Positions 50,921 through 59,455 of a stretch of DNA of 64,000 nucleotides are shown one piece after another. Position 1 is the first letter of the stretch. Each line of letters opens with the position of its first letter. A program made the translations under genes and the position numbers. The DNA is from Betaproteobacteria bacterium (GTDB lineage Bacteria > Pseudomonadota > Gammaproteobacteria > Burkholderiales > Rhodocyclaceae). The notes beneath the pieces are model-generated. The model made no database searches and had not been told where the DNA came from. It saw nothing but the letters and a program-made list of their open reading frames with translations. The stretch spans positions 74,778-138,777 of the forward strand of contig JAHRYW010000002.1 in the NCBI GenBank assembly GCA_020621865.1. Direction: 5' to 3'.

Positions 50921-51762
50921 CAGGCGGCCTTCCGGCAAATGGCGGCGGCCTGCAGGCGGGCGATCTGCTCGACTTCTGCGGTCAGCACCGGCAGGTCGGG
51001 GATGTTGAAGTCGCGCTCCAGGCAGGTCGGCACCTCGCCGCCGATCCGGGCGTAGGCCGCTTCGAGCAGGCTCCACACCGGGTCGATCACGTCGGCGCCG
51101 TGGGTGTCGATTAGCAGGCCGTCCGGTTCGACCCAGTGGCCGGCGACATGGACGTAGCAGGTGCGTTCCAGCGGCAGCGCGTTCATGAAGGCGAAGGGAT
51201 CGAAGCCGAAATTGCAGCTATTGACGTAGATGTTGTTGACGTCGAGATGCAGCAGGCAGTCTGCCTCGCGGACGATGGCGGAGATGAAGTCGGTCTCGCT
51301 CATTTCGGCGCCCGGCGGTGCGACATAGTAGGAGGCGTTTTCGATGCCGATGCGCTGGCCGAGGATGTCCTGCGCCCGTTTGATCCGCTCGGCCGTCCAT
51401 CTGACGGCATTTTCGGTCAGCGGGATCGGCAGCAGGTCGTAGAGGTGGCTGTCATCGGCGCACCACGACAGGTGTTCGGTATAGAGCGTCATGCCGTGTT
51501 CGGCCATGAAGGCCTTGATGCGGTGGAGCAGCGCTTCGTCGAGCGGGCCGGGGCCGCCGAGCGACAGCGACAGGCCGTGGCAGACGAAAGGATAGCGCTC
51601 GGTGAAATGGCGCAGCTCCTTGCCGGAGCGGCCGCCCATGCCGGCCCAGTTTTCCGGGGCCAGTTCGAAGAAGCGGATGGCTTCGGGGACGGCAGTTTTC
51701 AGCGGGGCGATCAGTTCGCGGCGAAAGCCGAGACCGGCGCCGTGGGCATGGCGTGCCAACAT
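50920..51762 (-). CDS. bufB: DUF692 multinuclear non-heme iron-dependent oxidase (MNIO, BufB-like)
   Basis: AGLGFRRELIAPL, FFELAPENW, HGLSLSLGGPGPLDEALL, YTEHLSW, HLDVNNIYVN, HVAGHW. Confidence 0.94.
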   Translation of the reverse strand: MLARHAHGAGLGFRRELIAPLKTAVPEAIRFFELAPENWAGMGGRSGKELRHFTERYPFVCHGLSLSLGGPGPLDEALLHRIKAFMAEHGMTLYTEHLSWCADDSHLYDLLPIPLTENAVRWTAERIKRAQDILGQRIGIENASYYVAPPGAEMSETDFISAIVREADCLLHLDVNNIYVNSCNFGFDPFAFMNALPLERTCYVHVAGHWVEPDGLLIDTHGADVIDPVWSLLEAAYARIGGEVPTCLERDFNIPDLPVLTAEVEQIARLQAAAICRKAA

Positions 51763-51831
51763 GGGGATGACTCCAGTCGGGAAGAAATGGCGGTCGGGGC
51801 TAAGCCCGCACCGCCGGGGGTCGATGTCGGC

Positions 51832-52134
51832 TTACTTCTTGGCGCCGCAGGAACCGTCTTTCTTCTTGTCGCCGCCGCAGGCGCCGTCTTTTTTCTTGTC
51901 GGCCGCGGCCTTGGCTTCTGCCGCCTTCTTGTCCGCACCGCACTTGGCTTCGGCAGCCTTCTTGTTAGCGCCGCAATTGGCGTCCTTCATCTTGGTGTCG
52001 GCTTCGGCCAACTGATAGCCGACTTCCAGTTTGCTGGCGCCAAAGGGATTTTCGGCGGCGTGGACCGTCGGGGTCAGGGCGATGGCGGCAAAGGCGGAAC
52101 CGACGGCGATGGAAATGATGTTTTGCTTTTTCAT
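51832..52134 (-). CDS. Bufferin-like RiPP precursor: signal peptide plus Lys/Ala/Cys-Gly repeats
   Basis: MKKQNIISIAVGSAFAAIALTPTVHAAENPFGASKLEVGYQLAEADTKMKDANCGANKKAAEAKCGADKKAAEAKAAADKKKDGACGGDKKKDGSCGAKK directly upstream of the MNIO gene. Confidence 0.88.
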   Translation of the reverse strand: MKKQNIISIAVGSAFAAIALTPTVHAAENPFGASKLEVGYQLAEADTKMKDANCGANKKAAEAKCGADKKAAEAKAAADKKKDGACGGDKKKDGSCGAKK

Positions 52135-52165
52135 GAGTGTCTCCGTTGAAATTGAGGTGAGTGGA

Positions 52166-52360
52166 TCAGTCCTTCTGACCCATCCAGGCGCCCATCGCCT
52201 GACGCATGAAGGCGAACTGCTTTTCAGCCCGCCGGCAGCCGACGCAAATCGCCAGGTGCAAACGGAATTGCACACGCTCACCGAGGGTGAGCTTGCGTTC
52301 CATTTGAAGCGAGGCGAGGCGGGTGGCTTCCTTGCAGCTGATCATTTCAGTTCCAGTCAT
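52166..52360 (-). CDS. Small zinc-finger anti-sigma-like protein
   Basis: HLAICVGCRRAEKQF (HxxxCxxC ZAS-like), 64 aa, divergent from ECF sigma gene. Confidence 0.75.
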   Translation of the reverse strand: MTGTEMISCKEATRLASLQMERKLTLGERVQFRLHLAICVGCRRAEKQFAFMRQAMGAWMGQKD

Positions 52361-52387
52361 TCGTCGTTGGCTTGAGCGGCCTGATCA

Positions 52388-52417
52388 ATTAGTCGGCGCG
52401 ACCATGAAAACCTTACA
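52388..52417 (-). promoter_or_regulatory. Putative ECF-sigma promoter TGTAAG-N16-CGACTAAT upstream of anti-sigma/precursor/MNIO operon
   Basis: Revcomp of CTTACA...ATTAGTCG at 52412-52417 and 52388-52395. Confidence 0.75.
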
Positions 52418-52431
52418 AAATTTTTTGCAGT

Positions 52432-53034
52432 ATGATCCCGTGCTACAAAACACGGCGAGCCGACATGCCCTTGGACCCCCTGCAAGACCCCGAGTTTCTC
52501 ACAAGCCTGCGCCGCGACATGCTGCGTTTCGCCGAAATCCAGCTGCGCGACAAGGCGCAGGCCGAGGATGCCGTGCAGGAAGCGCTGGCCGGCGCCCTGC
52601 AGGGGCGTGAAAAATTTGCCTCGCGCGCCTCGCTGCGCACCTGGGTGCTGTCCATCCTGAAAAACAAGATCATCGACGTGTTGCGCCGCAAGGGACGCGA
52701 GAATGCTACGGTCGAGCCGGAAAACGGCCCAAATTTGAATTCCTGGTTTGACGACCGCGAACACTGGACCGAGGATACCCGCCCGTCGGAGTGGCAGTCG
52801 CCGCAGGAAGCCATGGAAAGCAAGCAGTTCTGGGAGGTTTTCGAGGCTTGCCTGTACCGCCTGCCGGAAGCCAGCGCCCGGATCTTTACGATGCGCGAGG
52901 TGCTCGGTTTCGACACCGATGAGATCTGCGCGACCCTCGGCATCACCAGCAACAACTGTTTCGTCCAGCTGCATCGGGCCCGGCTGGCCCTGCGCGCCTG
53001 CCTCGGCGCCAACTGGTTCGGCGAAGCGGCCTGA
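52432..53034 (+). CDS. ECF-family RNA polymerase sigma factor
   Basis: AEDAVQEALAGALQGREKFASRASLRTWVLSILKNKIIDVLRR and FWEVFEACLYRLPEASARIFTMREVLGFDTDEICATLGITSNNCFVQLHRARLALRACL; start may be 52465. Confidence 0.93.
   Translation: MIPCYKTRRADMPLDPLQDPEFLTSLRRDMLRFAEIQLRDKAQAEDAVQEALAGALQGREKFASRASLRTWVLSILKNKIIDVLRRKGRENATVEPENGPNLNSWFDDREHWTEDTRPSEWQSPQEAMESKQFWEVFEACLYRLPEASARIFTMREVLGFDTDEICATLGITSNNCFVQLHRARLALRACLGANWFGEAA
52702..52742 (+). repeat. Dispersed repeat copy J, short subtype, in frame in ECF sigma inter-domain linker
   Basis: AATGCTACGGTCGAGCCGGAAAACGGCCCAAATTTGAATTC encoding NATVEPENGPNLNS. Confidence 0.88.
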
Positions 53035-53045
53035 CGGCCTCCGGC

Positions 53046-53696
53046 ATGGCACGACGGATGATGCGTGCCGGCCTGCTCTGCGGCATTCTGGCGCCGCTGC
53101 TCTGGGCGGCGGTCATCGTCATCGCCGGCGAACTGCGCCCCGGCTTCGATCATGTCGCGCAATACATCAGCGAACTCGGCGAGCGCGGCAGCTCGAACGC
53201 CGCTTTCATGCGCTACGCTGGGTTCGTCGCCAGCGGTGCGCTCCACGTTGCCTATGCAGCGGCTTTTTATGCCGCCTTGCGCCGGCTGAGCGAGCGTCGT
53301 TTCCTGGTTTTGCTGGTTGCCGCGCTGATCGCGCTGAATGGCCTGGGCCGGATCGGCGCCGGCCTGTTCGCCTGCGAACCGGGCTGCCTGGCGCCGGCGG
53401 TGACCGAGCAGCGCCTGCACAGCCTGGCGGCGACCATCGCCTTCCTGGCCATTGCCGCTGCCGCCTTGCTCGGCGGCCTACTATTCCGCGATACCCGGGG
53501 GCTGCGGGGGCTGGCGCCGTATTCGGTGGCCACCGGCATCGCCGGCCTGCTCTTCATGGGGCTGATGATGTCGGCGGGCGATGTTGGCCGTGTCGGCCTG
53601 CATGAGCGCCTGGCTTCCGGCGTCCTGTCGCTGTGGGTATTGATGACCGCCCTGCGCCTTGCCTCCAGCGAGCGGCAAACGGCAGATTCAGGGTGA
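53046..53696 (+). CDS. DUF998 membrane protein
   Basis: 216 aa, HVAQYISELGERGSSNAAFMRYAGF, TM-rich. Confidence 0.82.
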   Translation: MARRMMRAGLLCGILAPLLWAAVIVIAGELRPGFDHVAQYISELGERGSSNAAFMRYAGFVASGALHVAYAAAFYAALRRLSERRFLVLLVAALIALNGLGRIGAGLFACEPGCLAPAVTEQRLHSLAATIAFLAIAAAALLGGLLFRDTRGLRGLAPYSVATGIAGLLFMGLMMSAGDVGRVGLHERLASGVLSLWVLMTALRLASSERQTADSG

Positions 53697-54830
53697 GGGT
53701 TCGAGGCGGATGATCTTGCCGCGGCTGCCGTCGATCAATAGATAGAGGAAACCGTCCGGGCCGTTGCGAACGTCGCGGATGCGCCCGAGTTCGCCTTGCA
53801 GCAGGCGTTCTTCGCGGACGACGCGTTCCCCGTCCAGCGTCAGGCGGACCAGCATCTGGCCTTTCAGGGCGCCGACGAACAGGTTGCCGCGCCAGGCCGG
53901 AAAGCGGTCGCCGGTGTAGAACGCCATGCCGGAAGGGGCGATCGACGGCGTCCATTGCCACAGCGGCTGGACCATGCCGGCCCTGGCCGTGCCTTCGCCG
54001 ATGCTCGTCCCGGTAATGTAGTTGCGGCCATAGGTGATGACCGGCCAGCCGTAGTTCCGGCCGGCGCGGATGATGTTGATCTCGTCGCCGCCCTGCGGGC
54101 CGTGCTCGTGCGCCCAGAGTTCGCCGCTTTGCGGATGCAGCGCGGCGCCCTGGATGTTGCGGTGGCCGAGCGTGAATTTTTCGGGCCAGGCGCCGGCCTT
54201 GCCGACGAAAGGATTGTCGGCCGGCACCCGGCCGTCGTCATGCAGGCGGATCACCGACCCGCCATGGTCGTCGAGATGCTGGGCGCGCTCCTTGTCGCCG
54301 CGTTCGCCGAGCGTGATGTAGAGAAAGCCCTGGCGGTCGAACACCAGGCGCGAGCCGAAATGATGGCTGGTCGTCGATTTCGGCTGCATACGGAAGATCA
54401 CCGCGACGTCGCGCAGGGCGTGGCCATCGAGCCGGCCACGCAGGACCTCGGTGCCGTAGCCGTCGGCGCCGGCGCCGGCGTAGGAGAGATAGACCCAGCC
54501 GTTGCGGGCGAAGTCCGGATGCAGTGCGACATCGAGCAGGCCGCCCTGGTTGATCGCCACCACCGGCGGGACGCCGGCGACCGGCTGGGGATCGAGCCGG
54601 CCATCGGCGTCGACCAGGCGTAGCCGGCCGGGCCGTTCGGTCACCAGCTTGCGGCCATCCGGCAGGAAGGCCAGGCCCCAGGGTGAATCGAGGCCTTGGG
54701 TGACAGTGATCGTGCGGAAGTGCTGGGCTTGCCCCTGAGCAATTGCGCCGGGTGCGCAGAGGCCAAGAAGCAGCAGCCAGGGTATGGCGCTCGCCAACGC
54801 ACTCCATGCCGACAATCCCGGTATCTTCAT
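53688..54830 (-). CDS. PQQ-dependent soluble aldose/glucose dehydrogenase-like protein
   Basis: GLDSPWGLAFLPDGRKLVTERPGRLR; HFGSRLVFDRQGFLYITLGERGD; LGHRNIQGAALHP. Confidence 0.92.
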   Translation of the reverse strand: MKIPGLSAWSALASAIPWLLLLGLCAPGAIAQGQAQHFRTITVTQGLDSPWGLAFLPDGRKLVTERPGRLRLVDADGRLDPQPVAGVPPVVAINQGGLLDVALHPDFARNGWVYLSYAGAGADGYGTEVLRGRLDGHALRDVAVIFRMQPKSTTSHHFGSRLVFDRQGFLYITLGERGDKERAQHLDDHGGSVIRLHDDGRVPADNPFVGKAGAWPEKFTLGHRNIQGAALHPQSGELWAHEHGPQGGDEINIIRAGRNYGWPVITYGRNYITGTSIGEGTARAGMVQPLWQWTPSIAPSGMAFYTGDRFPAWRGNLFVGALKGQMLVRLTLDGERVVREERLLQGELGRIRDVRNGPDGFLYLLIDGSRGKIIRLEPSP

Positions 54831-54849
54831 GACAGCACCTCGGCGTTTT

Positions 54850-54885
54850 GAATTCTGGCCATTTATCGGGGTGACCGTGGCATTT
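54850..54885 (-). repeat. Dispersed repeat copy K, short subtype, upstream of PQQ dehydrogenase
   Basis: Revcomp AAATGCCACGGTCACCCCGATAAATGGCCAGAATTC. Confidence 0.8.
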
Positions 54886-54996
54886 GCCCAGGGTCGCCGC
54901 TGTTCGACTGGGTGACGGGCAAAAAAATCCCCGCCACCAGGGCGGGGAAACAGGGAGTTCTCGAATCGGGGGATATTCGAGAGGAGGGTAAATCAG

Positions 54997-55176
54997 TCAG
55001 CGCTTGCTGCGCCTCTTCAGGATCTGGCGGCTCACTGCGATGATGGCGCCGGCGGCAATTGCGGCAATGACTGCCTTCAGCGGCTCGGCCTGGCCTTCGG
55101 TCAGCCAGTCGAAACCGGTGACACCAACGAAGACGCCAAGCGACTCGCTGATCGGCAGGTTGTCCGCAAAGGCCAT
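54997..55176 (-). CDS. Small protein (59 aa) with C-terminal TM segment
   Basis: MAFADNLPISESLGVFVGVTGFDWLTEGQAEPLKAVIAAIAAGAIIAVSRQILKRRSKR; start overlaps upstream stop (TGATG). Confidence 0.55.
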   Translation of the reverse strand: MAFADNLPISESLGVFVGVTGFDWLTEGQAEPLKAVIAAIAAGAIIAVSRQILKRRSKR

Positions 55177-55277
55177 CAGCGTGCCTTGCGAACGGGGATG
55201 GTGGCCAGCGCCGGCTGGGCGGGGGCCAGCTGGAACAGATATTGGCGGGTTGCTTCGATAAATTGCTTGATGTTCAT
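55176..55277 (-). CDS. Small protein (33 aa)
   Basis: MNIKQFIEATRQYLFQLAPAQPALATIPVRKAR, translationally coupled to the next ORF. Confidence 0.45.
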   Translation of the reverse strand: MNIKQFIEATRQYLFQLAPAQPALATIPVRKAR

Positions 55278-55421
55278 TTTGGTCGTTTCCTTTTCAGCCT
55301 CTTGATGGGTTTTGTTTTCTTCCATGCCTCGCATTCTAGGGAGGCGCCGGCCAAGCGTCTGTTGCGCGAGCGTTGTCGAGCGGTAACCAGTTTTGATCTT
55401 CTGTGACGCTTTGTAACCGCC

Positions 55422-56858
55422 CTAGCGCCGGGCCTTCCAGGTCAGCGTGAAGCGGGCACCGCCGAGCGGCGAGGCGTCGGCCGTCGCCGTGCCGCCGTGC
55501 AGTTCGAGAACGCGGCGGGCGATGGCCAGGCCGAGCCCGTAGCCGCCGGTCGAGCGGTCGCGCGAGCGGTCGAGTCGGGTGAAGGCCGAGAAGATGTGTT
55601 CGCGTTCTTCCGGCGGAATGCCGATGCCATCGTCGTCGACGTGGATCAGGATGTTGTCGCCAAGCATTTCGGCGTTGACCGAGATGCGCTTGGCAGCATA
55701 TTTGAAGGCGTTGCGCAGCAGGTTGCGCAGGGCGTAGGGCATGGCCTTGCGGTCGAGGTCTACGCAGAGGCCTTCCGGCAGCTTTTCGGTATCAACCGAG
55801 ACCTCGAGCTGGCGGCCAAGCAGGCGGACGGCATCGACCTCGTCGCTCAGCCAGTCGGCGAATTTGACCGTGGACAGGTGCGCTTCTGGGGCTTCGCGCT
55901 CGAAGCGGGCGTAGGTCAGGCTGGTGTCGATCAACTGGTCGAGTTCGTCGAGGTCGGCTTCCATCATTGCCCACAGCCGCTCGCGTTCTTCGCGTTGGTC
56001 GGTTTCGGAGAGCATTTCCAGCGCAAAGCGCATGCGGGCAATCGGCGTGCGCAGTTCGTGCGAGATGCCGCAGGACAGTTCGCGGTGGGTGGCGAGCAGT
56101 TGCCGGATGCGCTCGGCCATGCTGTTCATGGTGTCCGACAGCGGCGCGAATAGTTGCGTACGGGCGGCCGGCGAGCGGGCGTCGAAATGACCGTCGCCGA
56201 GATCGCGGGCCGTCTGTCGCAGGGTTTCCAGGTCGCGCCAGACGGGGCGGATCCAGAACCACAGGGCGACCGCGAAAATGACGCCGATCAGGCTCCAGGT
56301 CAGCAGGCGCAGGCGCAGTTCGAGCGGCAGGCGATCTGTCACTTCAGGATTGCGGTTCGAGGCCAGCGGGCCGACGACCAGCACCTGGCTGGAGGTGCCG
56401 AGGCGGTGATACATGATGTCGCCGGCGTGGTCGATGGCGATGTCGCCGGCATCAAGCTTGTTGACCTGATCGTTGGTCAGCTTGCGGTCGAGCGTCATGC
56501 GCTCGACGATGCCCAGGCGATAGGAGAATTTCTCGTCGAGTTCCTTGATCGTCTTTTGCCACTCGCGGCGCGGATGGCGGAACAGTTCGTCCTCGATCAG
56601 GGTGATCGTGCCGCGCATGAAGCGGCGTGCGTAGTCGTCGGTGATGCCGCGCTGGGCGGTGGAGATGACGAAATCGGCAGTAAAGGCGATGGCGACGAAA
56701 GACCCCATCGCCAGCAGGTAAAAGTTGAAGAACAGCTTGGACAGGCTGTAGCGCCCGCCGCGCCAGCGCGGCAGCGAAACCCGGAAGAGCGAGCGTGCGA
56801 GGCCGAGGCTGCGCTCCTTGCCGGTCGATTCGGGCGGTGGCCCCTCAGTTCCAGTCAT
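55422..56858 (-). CDS. Sensor histidine kinase (RstB-like)
   Basis: HAMP, CGISHELRTPIARMRFALEML, GGYGLGLAIARRVLELHGG. Confidence 0.92.
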   Translation of the reverse strand: MTGTEGPPPESTGKERSLGLARSLFRVSLPRWRGGRYSLSKLFFNFYLLAMGSFVAIAFTADFVISTAQRGITDDYARRFMRGTITLIEDELFRHPRREWQKTIKELDEKFSYRLGIVERMTLDRKLTNDQVNKLDAGDIAIDHAGDIMYHRLGTSSQVLVVGPLASNRNPEVTDRLPLELRLRLLTWSLIGVIFAVALWFWIRPVWRDLETLRQTARDLGDGHFDARSPAARTQLFAPLSDTMNSMAERIRQLLATHRELSCGISHELRTPIARMRFALEMLSETDQREERERLWAMMEADLDELDQLIDTSLTYARFEREAPEAHLSTVKFADWLSDEVDAVRLLGRQLEVSVDTEKLPEGLCVDLDRKAMPYALRNLLRNAFKYAAKRISVNAEMLGDNILIHVDDDGIGIPPEEREHIFSAFTRLDRSRDRSTGGYGLGLAIARRVLELHGGTATADASPLGGARFTLTWKARR

Positions 56859-57546
56859 GCTTGCTGAACAGGTAGCCCTTGCCGCGCACGGTCTTGATGC
56901 GCGTCGGGTTTTCCGGGTCGTCGTTCAGCTTCTTGCGCAGGCGTGAGATGCGGGCGTCGATCGAGCGGTCGAGTCCGTCGAAGCCGATGCCACGCAGTTC
57001 CTGCAACAGGTCGTCGCGCGACAGGACATTGCCGGCGTGGTTGGCGAGCAGCCACAGCAGGTCGAATTCGGCGGTGGTCAGATCGATGGTCTGGCCGGCC
57101 AGCGAGGCGGTACGGGTCGCCTGGCTGATCTTGAACTGGCCGAAGACCATGTTGTCCGACTCGCCGTTTGCTGCTTCGGGGCTCGGCAGGCGGCGCAGCA
57201 GAGCCTTGATGCGGGCCAGCAACACACGCGGCTGGACCGGTTTGGCGATGTAGTCGTCGGCGCCCATCTCGAGGCCGAGGATTTGATCGAAATCCTCGTC
57301 GCGCGCCGTCAGCATGAGGATCACGCCGCGGTATTGCGAGCGCACGGCGCGGCAGACCTCGAAACCGTCCTTGCCGGGTAGCATCACGTCAAGGATGACC
57401 AGATCGGGTTGTTCGGCCAGGATGCGCGCCTCGGCGGTATCGCCGCGCGGTTCGATGCTGACGTCGAGATCGTTCTTGGTCAGGTATTCGGCCGTCAGTT
57501 CGGCCAGTCGTTCGTCGTCTTCGACGAGCAGGATGCGTGTATTCAT
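56845..57546 (-). CDS. OmpR-family response regulator (RstA-like)
   Basis: RILLVEDDERLAELTAEYL, VILDVMLPGKDGFEVC, winged-helix C-terminus. Confidence 0.94.
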   Translation of the reverse strand: MNTRILLVEDDERLAELTAEYLTKNDLDVSIEPRGDTAEARILAEQPDLVILDVMLPGKDGFEVCRAVRSQYRGVILMLTARDEDFDQILGLEMGADDYIAKPVQPRVLLARIKALLRRLPSPEAANGESDNMVFGQFKISQATRTASLAGQTIDLTTAEFDLLWLLANHAGNVLSRDDLLQELRGIGFDGLDRSIDARISRLRKKLNDDPENPTRIKTVRGKGYLFSKHDWN

Positions 57547-57675
57547 CCGGCTATCTTAACGGCCGGCCGGTTGCCGGTCCACCGTGCCGCGCTTGCCTGT
57601 CCCATTGGAGTGTTTCGCGGGCATCGCCGGCATGCCTTAGAATCCCGGTTGTCCGTCGATTTAGGAATGGTCTTG

Positions 57676-58173
57676 ATGATTTTCTCGAAAGTGCCCTTGC
57701 GGGCCTGGTTCGCAACGCTGGCGCTGGGCTGTTTCGGCCTCGTCACCGCTGGCATGGTGTTGCAAGAGATCTACCACCTGGCGCCGTGTCCGCTGTGCAT
57801 CTTCCAGCGTCTGCTCTACATGGTGATCGGTGGCCTCGGCCTGCTCGGCTTTGCGCTGCCTTCGGCACGCCTGCTATGGGCCGGGCTGATCGGCGCCTTG
57901 GCGGTGCTTGGCACCGGTGTTGCGGCCTACCAGACTTGGATGCAGGCTTACCCGCATCTGGCGCCGGAATGCAGCTTCACCGATCCGAACATGATTGAGC
58001 GCCTGGTGGACTGGCTGGGCATGGAGTGGCCGTCGCTGTTCCTGGCCACCGGTTTTTGCACCAGTCGTGAATGGGAGCTGTTTGGCCTGTCGATGGCCAA
58101 CTGGTCGGTGCTGGTCTTTGCCGGCATCGTGGCTTACGTCTGGCTCTTCCTGCTGCGCAGGCAGCAGGCCTGA
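57676..58173 (+). CDS. dsbB: Disulfide bond formation protein B
   Basis: YHLAPCPLCIFQRLLYM; APECSFTDP; TGFCTSREWELFGLSMANW. Confidence 0.92.
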   Translation: MIFSKVPLRAWFATLALGCFGLVTAGMVLQEIYHLAPCPLCIFQRLLYMVIGGLGLLGFALPSARLLWAGLIGALAVLGTGVAAYQTWMQAYPHLAPECSFTDPNMIERLVDWLGMEWPSLFLATGFCTSREWELFGLSMANWSVLVFAGIVAYVWLFLLRRQQA

Positions 58174-58180
58174 AAAAACA

Positions 58181-58202
58181 AAACCCGCCGAAAGGCGGGT
58201 TT
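58181..58202 (+). terminator. Rho-independent terminator after dsbB
   Basis: AAACCCGCCGAAAGGCGGGTTT. Confidence 0.8.
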
Positions 58203-58224
58203 GTCGAATGCCGGAGGAGCTGAA

Positions 58225-58392
58225 TTACTTCAGCTTCACTTCCTTGTAAGCGACGTGCTTACGTGCCTTCGGGTCGTACTTCATGAACTCCAGCTTTTCA
58301 GGCGTCGTGCGCTTGTTCTTGGAGGTGGTATAGAAGTGACCGGTACCAGCTGTGGATTCCAGCTTGATTTTTTCGCGACCGCCTTTAGCCAT
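58225..58392 (-). CDS. rpmG: 50S ribosomal protein L33
   Basis: Translated [55 protein letters not shown]. Confidence 0.96.
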   Translation of the reverse strand: MAKGGREKIKLESTAGTGHFYTTSKNKRTTPEKLEFMKYDPKARKHVAYKEVKLK

Positions 58393-58411
58393 TTTTCGTA
58401 TCCTTCCTTAA

Positions 58412-58645
58412 TCAGACTTCGCCACGGGCGCGCAGGTCGGCCAGGACGGAATCGATGCCGTTCTTGTCGATCAGACGCAGGCCGGCGTTGGAAACGCGCA
58501 GACGCACGAAGCGGTTTTCAGTTTCAACCCAGAAGCGGCGATACTGCAGATTCGGCAGGAAGCGGCGCTTCGTTTTGTTATTGGCGTGGGAAACGTTGTT
58601 CCCAACCATCGGGCCTTTACCCGTTACTTGGCAGACTCGCGCCAT
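58412..58645 (-). CDS. rpmB: 50S ribosomal protein L28
   Basis: [34 protein letters not shown]. Confidence 0.97.
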   Translation of the reverse strand: MARVCQVTGKGPMVGNNVSHANNKTKRRFLPNLQYRRFWVETENRFVRLRVSNAGLRLIDKNGIDSVLADLRARGEV

Positions 58646-58727
58646 GATGGTGCTCCAGAATTCGCTAGAAGAAAGCCCGGGAGTATAACAATAACTCCTG
58701 AATCCATTCAAGGGGTTTTGTGTTTTT

Positions 58728-59408
58728 TCATAGCAATCCCCGTTCGGCGAAGGAGAGCGGGGGAGTATGACCGGCAACGATGAAATGGTCGAGCAGCTTG
58801 ACGTCGACCAGGGCCAGCGCGTCTTTCAGCGAGCGGGTCAGCATCTCGTCGGCGCGCGACGGTTCGGCGATGCCGGACGGGTGGTTGTGCGCCAGGATGA
58901 CTGCCGCAGCATTGTGGGCCAGTGCCGCCTTGACCACTTCGCGCGGGTAGACGGAGGTCTGGGTCAGCGTGCCGGTGAACAGTTCCTCGGCCTTGAGTAG
59001 CCGGTTCTGGGCGTCGAGCCACAGGGCCATGAAGACTTCGTGGCCGCGGCTGCCCAATTTGAGCCGCAGCCAGTCGCGGACTTTGCCTGGCGAGGTGAAG
59101 CTGTCGCGGACGGCCATTTCCTGGGTCAGGGCGCGGCGGGCCAGTTCGAAGCTGGCTTTCAGTTGTGCCGCCTTGGCCATGCCGATGCCGGAGACGCTGG
59201 CCAGTTCGGCCAGCGAGGCGTCGACCAGGGTCGTCAGCTGGCCGTCGAAACGCTGCAACAGGTCGCGCGCCAGATCGACAGCGCTTTTTCCCCGGACGCC
59301 GACCCGCAGATAGATGGCCAGCAATTCGGCGTCGGACAGGGCTTCCGGGCCGTGCGCCAGCAGGCGCTCGCGCGGTCGTTCGCCTTCGGGCCAGTCGGTA
59401 ATCGCCAT
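58728..59408 (-). CDS. radC: RadC/JAMM-domain protein
   Basis: [42 protein letters not shown]. Confidence 0.94.
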   Translation of the reverse strand: MAITDWPEGERPRERLLAHGPEALSDAELLAIYLRVGVRGKSAVDLARDLLQRFDGQLTTLVDASLAELASVSGIGMAKAAQLKASFELARRALTQEMAVRDSFTSPGKVRDWLRLKLGSRGHEVFMALWLDAQNRLLKAEELFTGTLTQTSVYPREVVKAALAHNAAAVILAHNHPSGIAEPSRADEMLTRSLKDALALVDVKLLDHFIVAGHTPPLSFAERGLL

Positions 59409-59455
59409 ATTCTTTTCCAGTAGAATGAGCGGAGTCCAATTCTAATGGCAAGACA

